Notes: generated by a model from the sequence alone, not told the origin. A stretch of 64,000 bases of DNA from Bacteroidota bacterium (GCA_013298715.1 JAAFIQ010000021.1:1-64000); one strand, 5' to 3'. Counted from the first letter of the stretch, positions 28,895-38,352 are shown. Numbers and translations are program-made.

Positions 28895-29138
28895 AATATC
28901 TATTCTCTTTGTTAGTAAATATAAATAAAATTTTCTATATTATTTGCTCAATCTATAGTTTTTGTCTAAATAGATCAATGTTCTGTTTTTCTATTTTTTA
29001 TAATTTATAAAGCGTATGTTCATAGTAATTTAATAGATTGGTAACACAGTAATTAAAAAATTCATTATTAATTTCATGTAATATTTAAATGATTTGATTA
29101 CGAATCAATAAAGTCTTAGCAAGTATTCTAAAGTTATA

Positions 29139-29825
29139 TCAAATCATAACTTTCATCACACCCTCTAAATAAAGTTTTCCAATAGGGATTTCAAAATTAT
29201 TCACAAAGACAGAACTTTGATTATACTTTGAAATGTAGATTTTATTAATTAAAAAAGATTTATGACATCTAATAAAACCAGAGTTTGCGAATTCATCTTC
29301 CAGTGATTTTAAGGTTTGAATAATTATAAAACGTTTTTCTTTGGTATAAATTTTTACATATTGTTTGTCTGATTCTATATATAAAATATCTTTTGCAAAT
29401 ATCTTTACTTTTTTATAGTCATCATTTACCCAAATAAATTTTTCTTCGATTTGATTTGTATTAACATTAAAATATTTTTGAGCTTTTTCAATTGATTCGT
29501 TAAATCGCTTTTTCGAAAAAGGCTTAAGTAAATAATCAATTACCCATAAATTATATGCTTCTAGGGCATGGTGTGCGTATGAAGTGGTAAGTATTACAGG
29601 TAATTTTTTTTCAGATTGCTGTTCTTTTAAAAAATCTAAACCAGTTCTAAATGGCATTTGAATGTCTAAAAAAAGTAATGTATTACCATCTAAAACTTCT
29701 TTTGGTAGATTAATGTTGTTGAAAGATGAATGGGTTAATTTTAGTTGTTTGTTTTCTTTTATAAAAAATGTAAGCAATTCAATTGCTGGCTCTTCATCTT
29801 CTATTATGCAACAATTGATTATCAA
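29139..29825 (-). CDS. LytTR-family response regulator
   Basis: 228 residues. The receiver domain has phospho-acceptor D54 (LLFLDIQMP) and the conserved K in LLKPFSKKR. The LytTR DNA-binding domain follows (about 130-228: DILYIESDKQYVKIYT, FIRCHKSFLINKIY). It binds DNA through beta strands. The start TTG 29825 lies 32 nt inside the end of the LytS gene, so the pair is translationally coupled. The nearby divergent lipoprotein cluster at 31001 is a possible target, by position only. Confidence 0.92.
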   Translation of the reverse strand: MIINCCIIEDEEPAIELLTFFIKENKQLKLTHSSFNNINLPKEVLDGNTLLFLDIQMPFRTGLDFLKEQQSEKKLPVILTTSYAHHALEAYNLWVIDYLLKPFSKKRFNESIEKAQKYFNVNTNQIEEKFIWVNDDYKKVKIFAKDILYIESDKQYVKIYTKEKRFIIIQTLKSLEDEFANSGFIRCHKSFLINKIYISKYNQSSVFVNNFEIPIGKLYLEGVMKVMI

Positions 29826-30867
29826 GTAAAGGCAATTTTAATTCAGTTTTAAAGATATTGTTTTCTTCTTGATAGTGAAACAAATAATTTTTGTTGTAAG
29901 TAATATCCAAACGTTTTTTTAAATTTATTAGTCCTGTACCGTCCGAATTAAGGGGTTTATCTTTTCTAATTGTATTTTCTAATTTGCAAGTTAACTCGTT
30001 GTTATGAACAAAAATTTCCATTTGTAAAAAGGCGCTTTCTTCATCCAAGTTACAGTATTTAAATGCGTTTTCGGCTAAGGTTAAAATTGTGTGTGGTTCA
30101 ATATAAAACACATCAGAATTAGTTATTTGTATAGTTAGTTTCGCCTTAGTTATCCATCTTTTATTCACTAAATACAAGTCAAACAAATCTTTGGTAACAT
30201 TAATTTCATTTTGAGCATCTATGTAAGATTCTGAATTTTTTGTATCGCTTAAAAAACGGAGTATCTCTGATAACTTTAAAATTAACTTTGGGGTCTCATC
30301 TTTTTTTTGTACGGCGTAACTATAAATATTATTTAAGGAGTTAAATAAAAAATGCGGATTTATTTGCGCACGTAACAATTTAATTTCAGATTCTAATTGA
30401 CCAATTTTTAATTTTTTTTCATCTTCAGCTTTCTTAAAATAAACTTGTAACATTTTTTGAATACCAAATAATCCTATAAATGAAAAGTTGATAAAGAATC
30501 TACTATTTATATGCTCTGTCCACATAAGCCAAGGAACATTGTATCTTTTTAAAAACAAAGTATCCATTAAAGCATTTAATACCATAGAAGTATACAACTG
30601 AATTGGAATAGTAATAAAAACTACCCAAAATAATTTTTTGTTTAATAATTTATCATACAAATAAAAATGATTAATTAGTGGAAAAATAAGTACTATAAAT
30701 AAATTAGCAAGTGTGTACCAATAAAATTGATAATTATCAAAATAGTAATGGTTGCTATTGCACCAATTAACATGATAGTTATAGCTCGCGTAATAAAAAT
30801 AAACAATAACCACTAATTGAAACATCCAAAGTAGTTGGTGCGTTTTTATGTTTTTAAAAAAATTCAT
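29794..30867 (-). CDS. LytS-type sensor histidine kinase
   Basis: 357 residues. Four membrane helices cover about residues 12-140. A His_kinase domain follows with phospho-acceptor H172 in LRAQINPHFLFNSLNN and a C-terminal ATPase fold (ILTLAENAFKYC, GTGLINLKKRLD). It phosphorylates the LytTR regulator with which it overlaps. ATG 30867 is preceded by a TAATTTTG box ending 7 nt upstream. No extracellular sensor domain is evident, so the membrane part probably senses the signal. Confidence 0.92.
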   Translation of the reverse strand: MNFFKNIKTHQLLWMFQLVVIVYFYYASYNYHVNWCNSNHYYFDNYQFYWYTLANLFIVLIFPLINHFYLYDKLLNKKLFWVVFITIPIQLYTSMVLNALMDTLFLKRYNVPWLMWTEHINSRFFINFSFIGLFGIQKMLQVYFKKAEDEKKLKIGQLESEIKLLRAQINPHFLFNSLNNIYSYAVQKKDETPKLILKLSEILRFLSDTKNSESYIDAQNEINVTKDLFDLYLVNKRWITKAKLTIQITNSDVFYIEPHTILTLAENAFKYCNLDEESAFLQMEIFVHNNELTCKLENTIRKDKPLNSDGTGLINLKKRLDITYNKNYLFHYQEENNIFKTELKLPLLDNQLLHNRR

Positions 30868-30874
30868 TACGCTA

Positions 30875-30882
30875 CAAAATTA
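30875..30882 (-). promoter_or_regulatory. -7 promoter box (TAATTTTG) for the LytS/LytTR pair
   Basis: Minus strand TAATTTTG, a full TAnnTTTG match, with only 7 nt between the box and the ATG at 30867. This suggests an almost leaderless message. Confidence 0.45.
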
Positions 30883-31000
30883 GGCTAATAAAAATAACTC
30901 TATACTTTTTTCGTTCATAAAAATGGTTCGTTGGTTCAGTATTTTAATTTATTGTTTTTGTTAGGATTAATTTCACAACATAAACTTTAATCATATAAAA

Positions 31001-31693
31001 ATGAAAACAGCAATGAGAAAATTAACATTCGGAATAATTACAGCCTTAACAATAATTACTTCCTGCCAAAAACCAGCAGATAGTAAAGATGTAAAGCAGG
31101 ATAAAATATATGCCGAATATGAATTGTTTTATGATAAAAACGCTGATAAAACTTATGCAAGTGCATCTTTCAGATTTAATGATGGCGCAGGTACACCGCT
31201 AACACTTTCATCACCAAGTGAAATAAAATTTAATAACGATGCTATTCCTTTCGATCCAATTTTTAATTATTATCGTAAAGAATACGCAGGGCAAATAAAT
31301 TCGGGTACATTTAATTTTAAAGATGCCGATGGTAAAACTTATTCTGACCCAGTAAGCATTGCCAAAATAATAACTAATCCAACTATTGATACGATTAAAA
31401 GAGTTGGCGCTTATAGCTATAACTGGATAGGAGATAGTGTAGTTGCTAATGAAACCGTTGGATTGACAATAGGGAATAATGCTAACACATTAAATTTTCA
31501 AGTATTTCTGCAAAACACTGTTAATTCAAAAAATTTAATCTTACCACTTAATCAGCTAAATCAATTACCTATTGGAATGAGCTCTTGCATATTAGATAGA
31601 CAAATTGAAAAAGCTGCCCCAAATGTTACCAGCGCCGGAGGCAAAATTAGAGGGAAGTACAGAGCATTGAATAAAAACTTATATATTAAATAG
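31001..31693 (+). CDS. Uncharacterised lipoprotein
   Basis: 230 residues. The lipoprotein signal has lipobox IITSC (Cys22). The mature part is beta-rich and acidic, with no recognised motif (ADKTYASASFRFND, SSPSEIKFNNDAIPFDP). Its order of immunoglobulin-like strands is only an impression. It lies divergent from the LytS/LytTR pair and upstream of another lipoprotein and a barrel-like protein, so a shared envelope role is possible. Confidence 0.75.
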   Translation: MKTAMRKLTFGIITALTIITSCQKPADSKDVKQDKIYAEYELFYDKNADKTYASASFRFNDGAGTPLTLSSPSEIKFNNDAIPFDPIFNYYRKEYAGQINSGTFNFKDADGKTYSDPVSIAKIITNPTIDTIKRVGAYSYNWIGDSVVANETVGLTIGNNANTLNFQVFLQNTVNSKNLILPLNQLNQLPIGMSSCILDRQIEKAAPNVTSAGGKIRGKYRALNKNLYIK

Positions 31694-31710
31694 TAGCATA
31701 AAATATTTAT

Positions 31711-31718
31711 TATATTTG
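31711..31718 (+). promoter_or_regulatory. -7 promoter box (TATATTTG); decides the next start
   Basis: Perfect TAnnTTTG box. The TTG inside it, at 31716, is in frame with the next gene and could be mistaken for its start. The box position favours ATG 31734 instead, 15 nt beyond. Confidence 0.5.
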
Positions 31719-31733
31719 ATTAAGAGTAAGAAA

Positions 31734-33482
31734 ATGAAACAAAATCTTTATAAGTTTAAAAGTGTTATTTTTATTTTGATAATTGCTTGTACTGTATTAC
31801 TAATCCAATGCGTTCCAGCTCCACCAAAATATCCCTTTATTGCAAATTACGATTCACTTAACGTAGAAGCAAAAAAAATTAGCGATTCATTAGAATGGTA
31901 TATTAAAGAATGGCATGCTGGTAAAGCTTCTGAAACACTGCCACTACGCTATGTTCCAAAGGGATATGACACAGGCAGATACAAAGATTTTAGATTAGTA
32001 AAGTTTGAAAAGATTAATCCAAAAAAACAATGGGTATTCAGACCTACGCATTCAATTGATCATAGTCGTCTCTATGGTAGCTTCCCTGATCCTCACGTAA
32101 GTTATTTGCTTGCTCCCGTTTTGCTAGCGCCATTTGGAACCAAGGTGTATATTGAAGGTGATTTTCCTTATTGTCGCTTTTTTAATGTGCAAGTTTCTCC
32201 ACCATTTGATGCGCACGAATACCGTTATGATAAATGGAGCGGCAAGGGGGAGGTAAGCATTGTAGATGCAGATATGATTCCAAAGCCTGGTAGTCAAAAT
32301 CCGTTTTTACCGAATGCAGATAGAACGGTTAAAAACAGAGCTTATCAAATCGTTTATGAAATGGCAATGGGTAACCCTTGTGAGGTAGATCCAACGCACC
32401 GCCCAGGTTACCGTGGCAATGGTAAAATACGTTATGGGAGTGCCATTCAATATCAAGGGCCTTGGGCTATGAATAAAAAAAGTGGACATACCCGCGGTAT
32501 ATGGGATTTTGGCGATCTATGGATGCGCTATTATGCAATAGATAAAGATAAAGATGTGTATGCTGGAGTTGAGATTCCGAAAATATACTATGAGTTAAAA
32601 AGTGGAGAAAAATTTTTTATTGAAGTAAATTGCGATGGCATGGTAAAAGCCTCTGAAACCACAATGGCGCAACGCCACAAAGGCAATGCTGATCCTGCGC
32701 CCTATAATGGCGCTAATGTTGGTTGGGATAAACAGTTTGGAATTTTCCTACAAATTTCAACGGGTGTTTCGCATGCATTGTATAAAGAAAAAGAAAGTGA
32801 TAAAGAATATATTCGAAAACTTGACTTAGGAGTAAATGGTAGAGGCGAAAATATGCCACCTCCTGCATGCTACGAACCACACGCCACAACATGCGCGTAC
32901 GCGGCAATTCTTACTTCAGGCACCTCCATTAAAAAAGGAAAAGTATTTATAATTACTGGGAAACTTCCAACTTTTCCAGATACACGAAATGGTGAGAAAG
33001 TATTTAAACCTGCCCAATGCCGCTATTGGTCAATTACCAGCTACGATGCAGAGTTTCCGTTTTCAAAAGTAAAGGGCTTAGAACAAACGTCGGTAATGGA
33101 TGATGAATTGGTATTAGATAAAGATAGAAAATACATCATTGTATATTCACGTCCAGAAGACAGACCAATTAACGCAACCAAAGAAAATGGTGTAACTTGG
33201 GTTGACTGGGGCTATACATGCACCCAATCATTTACTATCAGATGGATAAGTGTAACACCCGAATGGGATTTTGAAAAATCACCTACAGAAACGCACATGC
33301 CTTGGAGTAAAAGTACTTGGAGCGGCACACAATTTGCAAAAGGATTTATTGGCACAAACGATACCACAGGTTACATGGGCGGTTATCATCCTGTAAAACA
33401 TTACATGACTAAAAAAGATTTTGAGAGTTTAGGAAATAATTTAGATGCGTATAAAATACCAGATTGGAGAAAATTTCAATAA
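31734..33482 (+). CDS. Large uncharacterised lipoprotein
   Basis: 582 residues from ATG 31734. The signal has lipobox LLIQC, followed by PAPPKYPF. The mature part is a large globular protein with many Trp, Tyr and Pro. Blocks such as GKLPTFPDT, QCRYWSITSYD, YIIVYSRPEDRPINA and GVTWVDWG recall a domain I know from uncharacterised secreted actinobacterial proteins. No catalytic motif was seen. The gene ends in TAATG, sharing one base with the start of the next gene, so the two products are probably made together. Confidence 0.8.
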   Translation: MKQNLYKFKSVIFILIIACTVLLIQCVPAPPKYPFIANYDSLNVEAKKISDSLEWYIKEWHAGKASETLPLRYVPKGYDTGRYKDFRLVKFEKINPKKQWVFRPTHSIDHSRLYGSFPDPHVSYLLAPVLLAPFGTKVYIEGDFPYCRFFNVQVSPPFDAHEYRYDKWSGKGEVSIVDADMIPKPGSQNPFLPNADRTVKNRAYQIVYEMAMGNPCEVDPTHRPGYRGNGKIRYGSAIQYQGPWAMNKKSGHTRGIWDFGDLWMRYYAIDKDKDVYAGVEIPKIYYELKSGEKFFIEVNCDGMVKASETTMAQRHKGNADPAPYNGANVGWDKQFGIFLQISTGVSHALYKEKESDKEYIRKLDLGVNGRGENMPPPACYEPHATTCAYAAILTSGTSIKKGKVFIITGKLPTFPDTRNGEKVFKPAQCRYWSITSYDAEFPFSKVKGLEQTSVMDDELVLDKDRKYIIVYSRPEDRPINATKENGVTWVDWGYTCTQSFTIRWISVTPEWDFEKSPTETHMPWSKSTWSGTQFAKGFIGTNDTTGYMGGYHPVKHYMTKKDFESLGNNLDAYKIPDWRKFQ

Positions 33483-34495
33483 TGAAGCACAAATTTTACA
33501 TATTTATTTTTCTATTATGTTTTAAATTTAGTAGTTCACAACATTTATATGATACTACTAAATATATAAAATTTTATGGCAAAACCTTGTGGAGTTTATA
33601 CTTTAATTCAAGTAACTCATCTATTGCTGTAACACAAGATTATAATAAAGATACAAGTATCAATACGTCTTTAAACCTCACAGCAGAAAGCTTTCAAGAA
33701 ATTGGTATTTCATACGTTAACAGAAAAGTTCAAGCCTTAATTAATTTAGTAAACATTCCTTCTACTTCATCTAACCGAAAACCAAATTCTACCTATTCAA
33801 ATTGTTTAATATCATTTAGTGATAAAAATTATTTGCACGAAACTGGTTACAATTGGTTTAACAGTTATTACGATAAAAACTCAAAAAATTTTATTAAGAA
33901 TTTTAATGACTCTACACCGTTTTATAATTATAACCGTTTAAGAACACTAAATGTTTTTTATAGATACGTTAATTTTAATAATTATAAAAAGTTCTCATAC
34001 AGCGCTGCTTACAGAGGAACAGCTCAACAACGGAAGTCTGCTTTCACTACGCTTTATTACTTAGGAGCTAATTACAATCGAATGGAATCCGATACCGCCA
34101 TAATTCCCTTTTATGTAAGAAAAAGTTATGATAGATTGGGCGACCTAAATAAATTTTTCTCATATAATGTAAGTGGTGGTATAGGTGTTTCAGCCACAGT
34201 AGTTATGCTTAAATGTTTCTTTATTAATGCCACAGGTATGATGGGGCCTGCCATTCAATTAAGGCAGTATTCAATTTATAATAAAAATGGGTTTAATAAT
34301 AAAGTTAACTTTTTTCTTACTGCCGATTTGCGGTTTGCAATTGGTGTAAACTTAAAACGCATTATGATTAGCAATACCACATTCATTAATATGAAAGATT
34401 ACGGAATTGATAAAGTTAATTTCAGATCAACCTTTGTTTCAAATTCATTTTCGTTAGGTTATAGATTTAATACAAGAAACAAACGCAATTTGTAG
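33482..34495 (+). CDS. Predicted outer-membrane beta-barrel protein
   Basis: 337 residues. ATG 33482 overlaps the upstream stop by one base (TAATG) and gives a clean signal peptide (FYIFIFLLCFKFSSSQ). The first in-frame ATG, 18 nt further upstream inside the previous gene, is less likely. The mature part shows alternating strands with aromatic girdles (VQALINLVNI, KKFSYSAAYRG, MFFSYNVSGGIGV-like) and ends SFSLGYRFNTRNKRNL, near a barrel C-terminus. Function unknown; probably the partner of the preceding lipoprotein. Confidence 0.7.
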   Translation: MKHKFYIFIFLLCFKFSSSQHLYDTTKYIKFYGKTLWSLYFNSSNSSIAVTQDYNKDTSINTSLNLTAESFQEIGISYVNRKVQALINLVNIPSTSSNRKPNSTYSNCLISFSDKNYLHETGYNWFNSYYDKNSKNFIKNFNDSTPFYNYNRLRTLNVFYRYVNFNNYKKFSYSAAYRGTAQQRKSAFTTLYYLGANYNRMESDTAIIPFYVRKSYDRLGDLNKFFSYNVSGGIGVSATVVMLKCFFINATGMMGPAIQLRQYSIYNKNGFNNKVNFFLTADLRFAIGVNLKRIMISNTTFINMKDYGIDKVNFRSTFVSNSFSLGYRFNTRNKRNL

Positions 34496-34681
34496 TTTAA
34501 AACTAATGTCGCTGAAGAATTAGATGGCATTTTTCTTTCTAACAACCACTTTAAAAGCTAAATAATTGTAGGATAACAATAGCATTCCAAGAAAATAGCA
34601 TTAATTTTTTACATAAGCCTTTTACCATAGCTTTAAAAAAATTAATCATATATTATTAAATTTACAAAAACATTTTAAATT

Positions 34682-35308
34682 ATGAGCGCTGTTAGCGATG
34701 CAATCATTAATGCGTTTGGCAAGGGCGAAGCCATAGGTAATCTTCAAAATTTGTTTGTTAGGCCATTTGATAAAATGGTGATTGAGGATTTAACTTCAAC
34801 TATTAATTATGGATGTTTTAAAAATAAATTTTATTTATTACTTTCATTGGAGTTAGAGTTATATAATGAATGTTTAGTTGATTGGAATTTTTTAATTCCA
34901 AAAGATAACAAAATGAGAAAAGTGTTTGGTCGCAATGCTTATGGTTCATTATTTATAATTGAAGATCCCGAAAATAAAGGACTTGCCGCAGAAGTAGGAA
35001 TATTAAATCCTTTTACGCTTTCCTATTCTGTCAACCCAAGTTGTGTTTTTATGAATAATCTTGGGCATTGGATGCCAAAAAATGTTCATTCTACTTCGGT
35101 ATCAAATTCAACAATTTACGATGTTGTTTTTGGGAAGGATAAGTTCTTAGGTACACATGAAATCTTAGCTCCAAAAATACCTTTACCATTAGGCGGTAAA
35201 TTTGAAATGAATAATTTTCAAATAGAACCTATTTTGGATTATTATAAAAGCACTGCTAAAATTTATAAGCAAATAAAAGATAAAAACGGAAATTTGCTTT
35301 TTCCTTAA
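34682..35308 (+). CDS. Cytosolic protein, possibly GAD-like/Tdi1 immunity-type
   Basis: 208 residues, no signal peptide. The central block VFGRNAYGSLFIIEDP followed by NPFTLSYSVNPSCVFMNN resembles the GAD-like/DUF1851 family, some of which are type VI secretion immunity proteins. The resemblance is from memory and weak. The tail DYYKSTAKIYKQIKDKNGN is repeated in a decayed form at 35927-36007, after a broken CbrC-like gene. That arrangement resembles gene cassettes of toxin-immunity loci. No toxin gene was seen nearby. Confidence 0.55.
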   Translation: MSAVSDAIINAFGKGEAIGNLQNLFVRPFDKMVIEDLTSTINYGCFKNKFYLLLSLELELYNECLVDWNFLIPKDNKMRKVFGRNAYGSLFIIEDPENKGLAAEVGILNPFTLSYSVNPSCVFMNNLGHWMPKNVHSTSVSNSTIYDVVFGKDKFLGTHEILAPKIPLPLGGKFEMNNFQIEPILDYYKSTAKIYKQIKDKNGNLLFP

Positions 35309-35320
35309 AATTAAAATACT

Positions 35321-35938
35321 ATGATGTCTTTTCAATATTTAAGTAATGGAGTCCTGTTTATTTCTCCAAGCTCTACTAAAGTAAAATGTGATTGTTGTAA
35401 TAAAAAGATGAATTGTTACGATACTTCAAAATTTATTTACGCGGATACTATTTCTAATATTTGTACACTTGTTTAAAATGTGCTTACGGTTTTGAGCATA
35501 TTAATATAGTTACAAACAATGCTGATATTGAAAATTTAAAAGTTCAAATTAAAACATTAAATCCAATTTTAAGTGAGAGCGAAGTGAATAAACTTGCTCA
35601 ACTAAAAACAAGAGAGTTAGTTAAAACCACACCTCCGTTATTGGCTTCAACTGCCTTTTTATGGCCAGCTTTAGCAGGTGAGTATGCAAAGTTTATTGGT
35701 TATGGAAGTAAACAGTTTTATGAAACTTTAAGTAGTAAAACAGATGCATTCACTTATTTTTGTAATTCTATTAATGAAGAACCAGATAAACAAAAAGCAA
35801 GAGAATTCTGAGAAACAAAATTACCTGAAGAAATTATAAAAAACTTTAATGATTCACTTACTATCAATCCTCGTGTATTTGTTTTTCAGAGTTTAAAAAG
35901 TAATTTGATTGTTAGTAAAATAGAGAATGGATTATTTT
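35321..35938 (+). pseudogene. CbrC-like zinc-ribbon protein, frameshifted and interrupted
   Basis: ATG 35321 opens a frame with FQYLSNGVLFISPS and a first Cys pair (KCDCCNKKM). It runs into a stop at 35474. From about 35461 the frame shifts and continues with the matching second pair (YTCLKCAYGF) and a CbrC-like LWPALAGEYAKFIGYGSK. It then meets a TGA at 35809-35811 where TGG would read EFWETKLPEE, and goes on to a final TAG at 35938. There are therefore two lesions. The CbrC/UPF0167 family is linked to colicin tolerance in E. coli. Assignment rests on the Cys spacing and the FIGY block. Confidence 0.65.
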
Positions 35939-36007
35939 AGAAGCACCTCGAAAATTTTTAAACAGATAAAAGGTAAAAATGGAAAATTTGCTTTTTTCAT
36001 AAGCTAG
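35927..36007 (+). pseudogene. 3' fragment of a paralog of the 34682 gene
   Basis: In one frame this reads DYFRSTSKIFKQIKGKNGK, against DYYKSTAKIYKQIKDKNGN at the end of the intact gene. Only the last 27 codons survive. It overlaps the last bases of the CbrC-like remnant in a different frame, so the junction looks like a recombination endpoint. Confidence 0.75.
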
Positions 36008-36077
36008 TTTAGTTCTCTAGTTGCGTTTGTTGAACAGAAACGCATACCTAAGGTTTATTAAATTTTTAGTATTTTTA

Positions 36078-36085
36078 TATCTTTC
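36078..36085 (+). promoter_or_regulatory. -7-like promoter box (TATCTTTC) for purD
   Basis: TATCTTTC differs from TAnnTTTG in the last base and ends 5 nt before ATG 36091. Confidence 0.3.
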
Positions 36086-36090
36086 AATAT

Positions 36091-37377
36091 ATGAATGTAT
36101 TAATATTAGGCTCAGGCGGAAGAGAACATGCATTTGCATGGAAACTATCTCAAAGTAAAAACTTACAAAATTTATATATTGCGCCAGGCAATGCAGGTAC
36201 TGCTAATTGTGGCACTAATGTGAATATTAGCGTTACCGATTTTGATAGCATTAAAAATTTGGTGTGGGAAAAGGATATTAATCTTGTTTTGGTTGGCCCT
36301 GAAGATCCTTTGGTTAAAGGCATTCATGACTTTTTTTTAAATGACGAAGTATTAAAAGATATTCCGGTAATTGGTCCTAAAAAGGATGGTGCTCAACTAG
36401 AAGGTAGCAAGGATTTTAGTAAGCAATTTATGTTTAAGTACAATGTACCTACTGCAAAATATGGCACATTTACAAAAGAAACTTTAAACGAAGGATTGAA
36501 TTTTTTAGAAACGTTGCAACCGCCCTTTGTTTTAAAAGCAGATGGATTAGCGGCTGGAAAAGGCGTATTAATTTTACATAATTTAGCCGAAGCCAAAAAC
36601 GAATTAAAACAAATGTTGGTAGATGCAAAGTTTGGAAATGCAAGTTCAAAAGTAGTTATAGAAGAATTTTTGCATGGTATTGAACTTTCAGTTTTTGTTT
36701 TAACCGACGGTAAATCTTATAAAATTTTACCTGCAGCAAAAGATTACAAACGTATTGGCGAAGGTGATACAGGCTTAAACACAGGCGGTATGGGCGCTGT
36801 AAGCCCTGTGCCATTTGCTAACCAAGAATTTATAAATAAAGTTGAAGAGCGTGTGATTAAACCAACAATTGCTGGTTTAAATAAAGAAGGAATTGATTAC
36901 CGAGGTTTTATTTTTATTGGTTTGATGAATTGTAATGGCGAGCCTTACGTAATTGAATACAATTGCCGCATGGGCGACCCAGAAACAGAAGTAGTAATAC
37001 CTCGTATTAGTACTGACTTTTTAGATTTGCTTGTTGGCGTTGGCAATCAAACCTTACACGAAAAAAGTTATGGTACAACAGAGCAAACTGCAACTACTGT
37101 TGTAATGGTAAGTGGCGGTTATCCTGAAGATTTTAGTAAAGGTTTTGAGGTGAAAGGATTAAGTGAAACTAACGGTTCGCAGGTGTTCCATTCGGGTACA
37201 AAATTGGAAGGCGATAAAGTATTAACATACGGAGGTAGAGTATTTGCTATTACTAGTTTTGGAAATAGTATTGAAGAAGCAGTAACCAAAAGTTTTAAAA
37301 ACGCTGAAATAATTTCTTACACCAATAAATATTATAGAAAAGATATTGGTAAAGATTTAATGGCGCTATCTAAATAA
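36091..37377 (+). CDS. purD: Phosphoribosylamine-glycine ligase
   Basis: 428 residues, full length. It joins phosphoribosylamine and glycine with ATP in purine synthesis. The N-domain begins with VLILGSGGREHAFAWKLS. The ATP-grasp region has KADGLAAGKGVLI, and GDTGLNTGGMGAVSPVP and YNCRMGDPETEVVIPR follow in the usual order. Its last 12 bases overlap the end of the convergent CHU_C gene. It is not linked to other pur genes. Confidence 0.98.
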   Translation: MNVLILGSGGREHAFAWKLSQSKNLQNLYIAPGNAGTANCGTNVNISVTDFDSIKNLVWEKDINLVLVGPEDPLVKGIHDFFLNDEVLKDIPVIGPKKDGAQLEGSKDFSKQFMFKYNVPTAKYGTFTKETLNEGLNFLETLQPPFVLKADGLAAGKGVLILHNLAEAKNELKQMLVDAKFGNASSKVVIEEFLHGIELSVFVLTDGKSYKILPAAKDYKRIGEGDTGLNTGGMGAVSPVPFANQEFINKVEERVIKPTIAGLNKEGIDYRGFIFIGLMNCNGEPYVIEYNCRMGDPETEVVIPRISTDFLDLLVGVGNQTLHEKSYGTTEQTATTVVMVSGGYPEDFSKGFEVKGLSETNGSQVFHSGTKLEGDKVLTYGGRVFAITSFGNSIEEAVTKSFKNAEIISYTNKYYRKDIGKDLMALSK

Positions 37378-38352
37378 ACTTACCATACCATTTCTTACAA
37401 GTTTTTTATTAGTGCCAGCTTCGGTACTTTCAATATGGTATACATAATTTTCTTCAGGACACAAATTACCTTTAAAACGCCCGTCCCACTTGCCATTCAA
37501 ATTATTTGTTTGATAAACTACATTGCCCCATTTATCTGAAATTACCATTAAAAAAGTCGTATAATCACATTGTGTTATGGGATAAAAATAGTCATTCTTA
37601 TTATCTTCGTTTGGTGTAAAGCTATTTGGTATCATCATCTCACAATCACAGGCTTTTAACTTTACCCTTACCGAATCAACTTGCACGCCACAATTCTTAC
37701 TATCTGTTTTTACCCAATAAAGTCCTTCTTTGGTTACATTAATGCTGGAGGCCGTAGAGCCTGTACTCCAATTAATTTTTGTATTGGGTTGGGTTTTAAT
37801 GCTTAAACTTTTATTCTCATCGCTTAAACAAAATTGCATTTCGCTTGTAAAACTAAGGGTATTTCCTGGTAAAACTTTTACTATTGCGGTATCAATTATT
37901 GAGCAACCAAAGTTGGTAATGCGCACCCAGTAGCGCCCGCTCGTTTCAACCTTAATTTTTTGTGTTACATCACCCGTGTTCCAAAAATATTTCATGCCAT
38001 TATTTTTTGCATCAAGTACAATTGGTTTGCCTTTGCAAAGCGTGCTGTCACGCAATAAAGAACGTGGTCTAAAATAAATTTTTACGTAAGTACTATCAAA
38101 AAAAGTTTGTTTATTTGAAACAACTTTTACATAATATTTTCCTCCAAACTTAAATGCACTAATTTTTTTTGTGTTTTGTATAATGCTATAAGGTGTGGTC
38201 CATAAAATGCTTGCGTTTTTATCTAACTTTTCTTTTATTTCAATAACAGCAGTATCACCTGCGCAAAAGCCAGTAGTGTCAGGCAATAAATTTTTTTGTG
38301 CCGTAACTTTACAAACCAAAATAAAAAATAAATATGTAATTAACTTTTTAAT
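37366..38352 (-). CDS. Secreted protein with gliding-type (CHU_C) C-terminal domain, apparent ATT start
   Basis: The only conventional start is TTG 38319, which removes half of the signal peptide. From ATT 38352 the protein begins IKKLITYLFFILVCKVTAQ, a complete signal sequence. The ATT overlaps the TAA stop of the upstream kinase gene (ATTAA), like the junction at 7262. The mature protein has three Ig-like segments of about 75 residues (CAGDTAVIEI, CKGKPIVLDA, CLSDENKSLSI). It ends in the CHU_C block MIPNSFTPNEDNKNDYFYPI with DKWGNVVYQTNNLNGKWDG, a type B T9SS sorting signal. 328 residues from ATT. Confidence 0.85.
   Translation of the reverse strand: MKKLITYLFFILVCKVTAQKNLLPDTTGFCAGDTAVIEIKEKLDKNASILWTTPYSIIQNTKKISAFKFGGKYYVKVVSNKQTFFDSTYVKIYFRPRSLLRDSTLCKGKPIVLDAKNNGMKYFWNTGDVTQKIKVETSGRYWVRITNFGCSIIDTAIVKVLPGNTLSFTSEMQFCLSDENKSLSIKTQPNTKINWSTGSTASSINVTKEGLYWVKTDSKNCGVQVDSVRVKLKACDCEMMIPNSFTPNEDNKNDYFYPITQCDYTTFLMVISDKWGNVVYQTNNLNGKWDGRFKGNLCPEENYVYHIESTEAGTNKKLVRNGMVSLFR

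Noticed and set aside
29823-29825. Whether the LytTR regulator has an ATG start
   Set aside because: No ATG is available in frame near the receiver beginning; TTG 29825 inside the kinase gene gives the standard start of the domain, so it is kept.
31716-31733. TTG 31716 as start of the large lipoprotein
   Set aside because: This TTG is the last part of a TATATTTG promoter box; ATG 31734 gives a proper signal peptide.
37366-37377. 12-base tail overlap of purD with the convergent CHU_C gene as a frameshift sign
   Set aside because: Both genes have normal ends and full domains; convergent overlaps of this size are ordinary.
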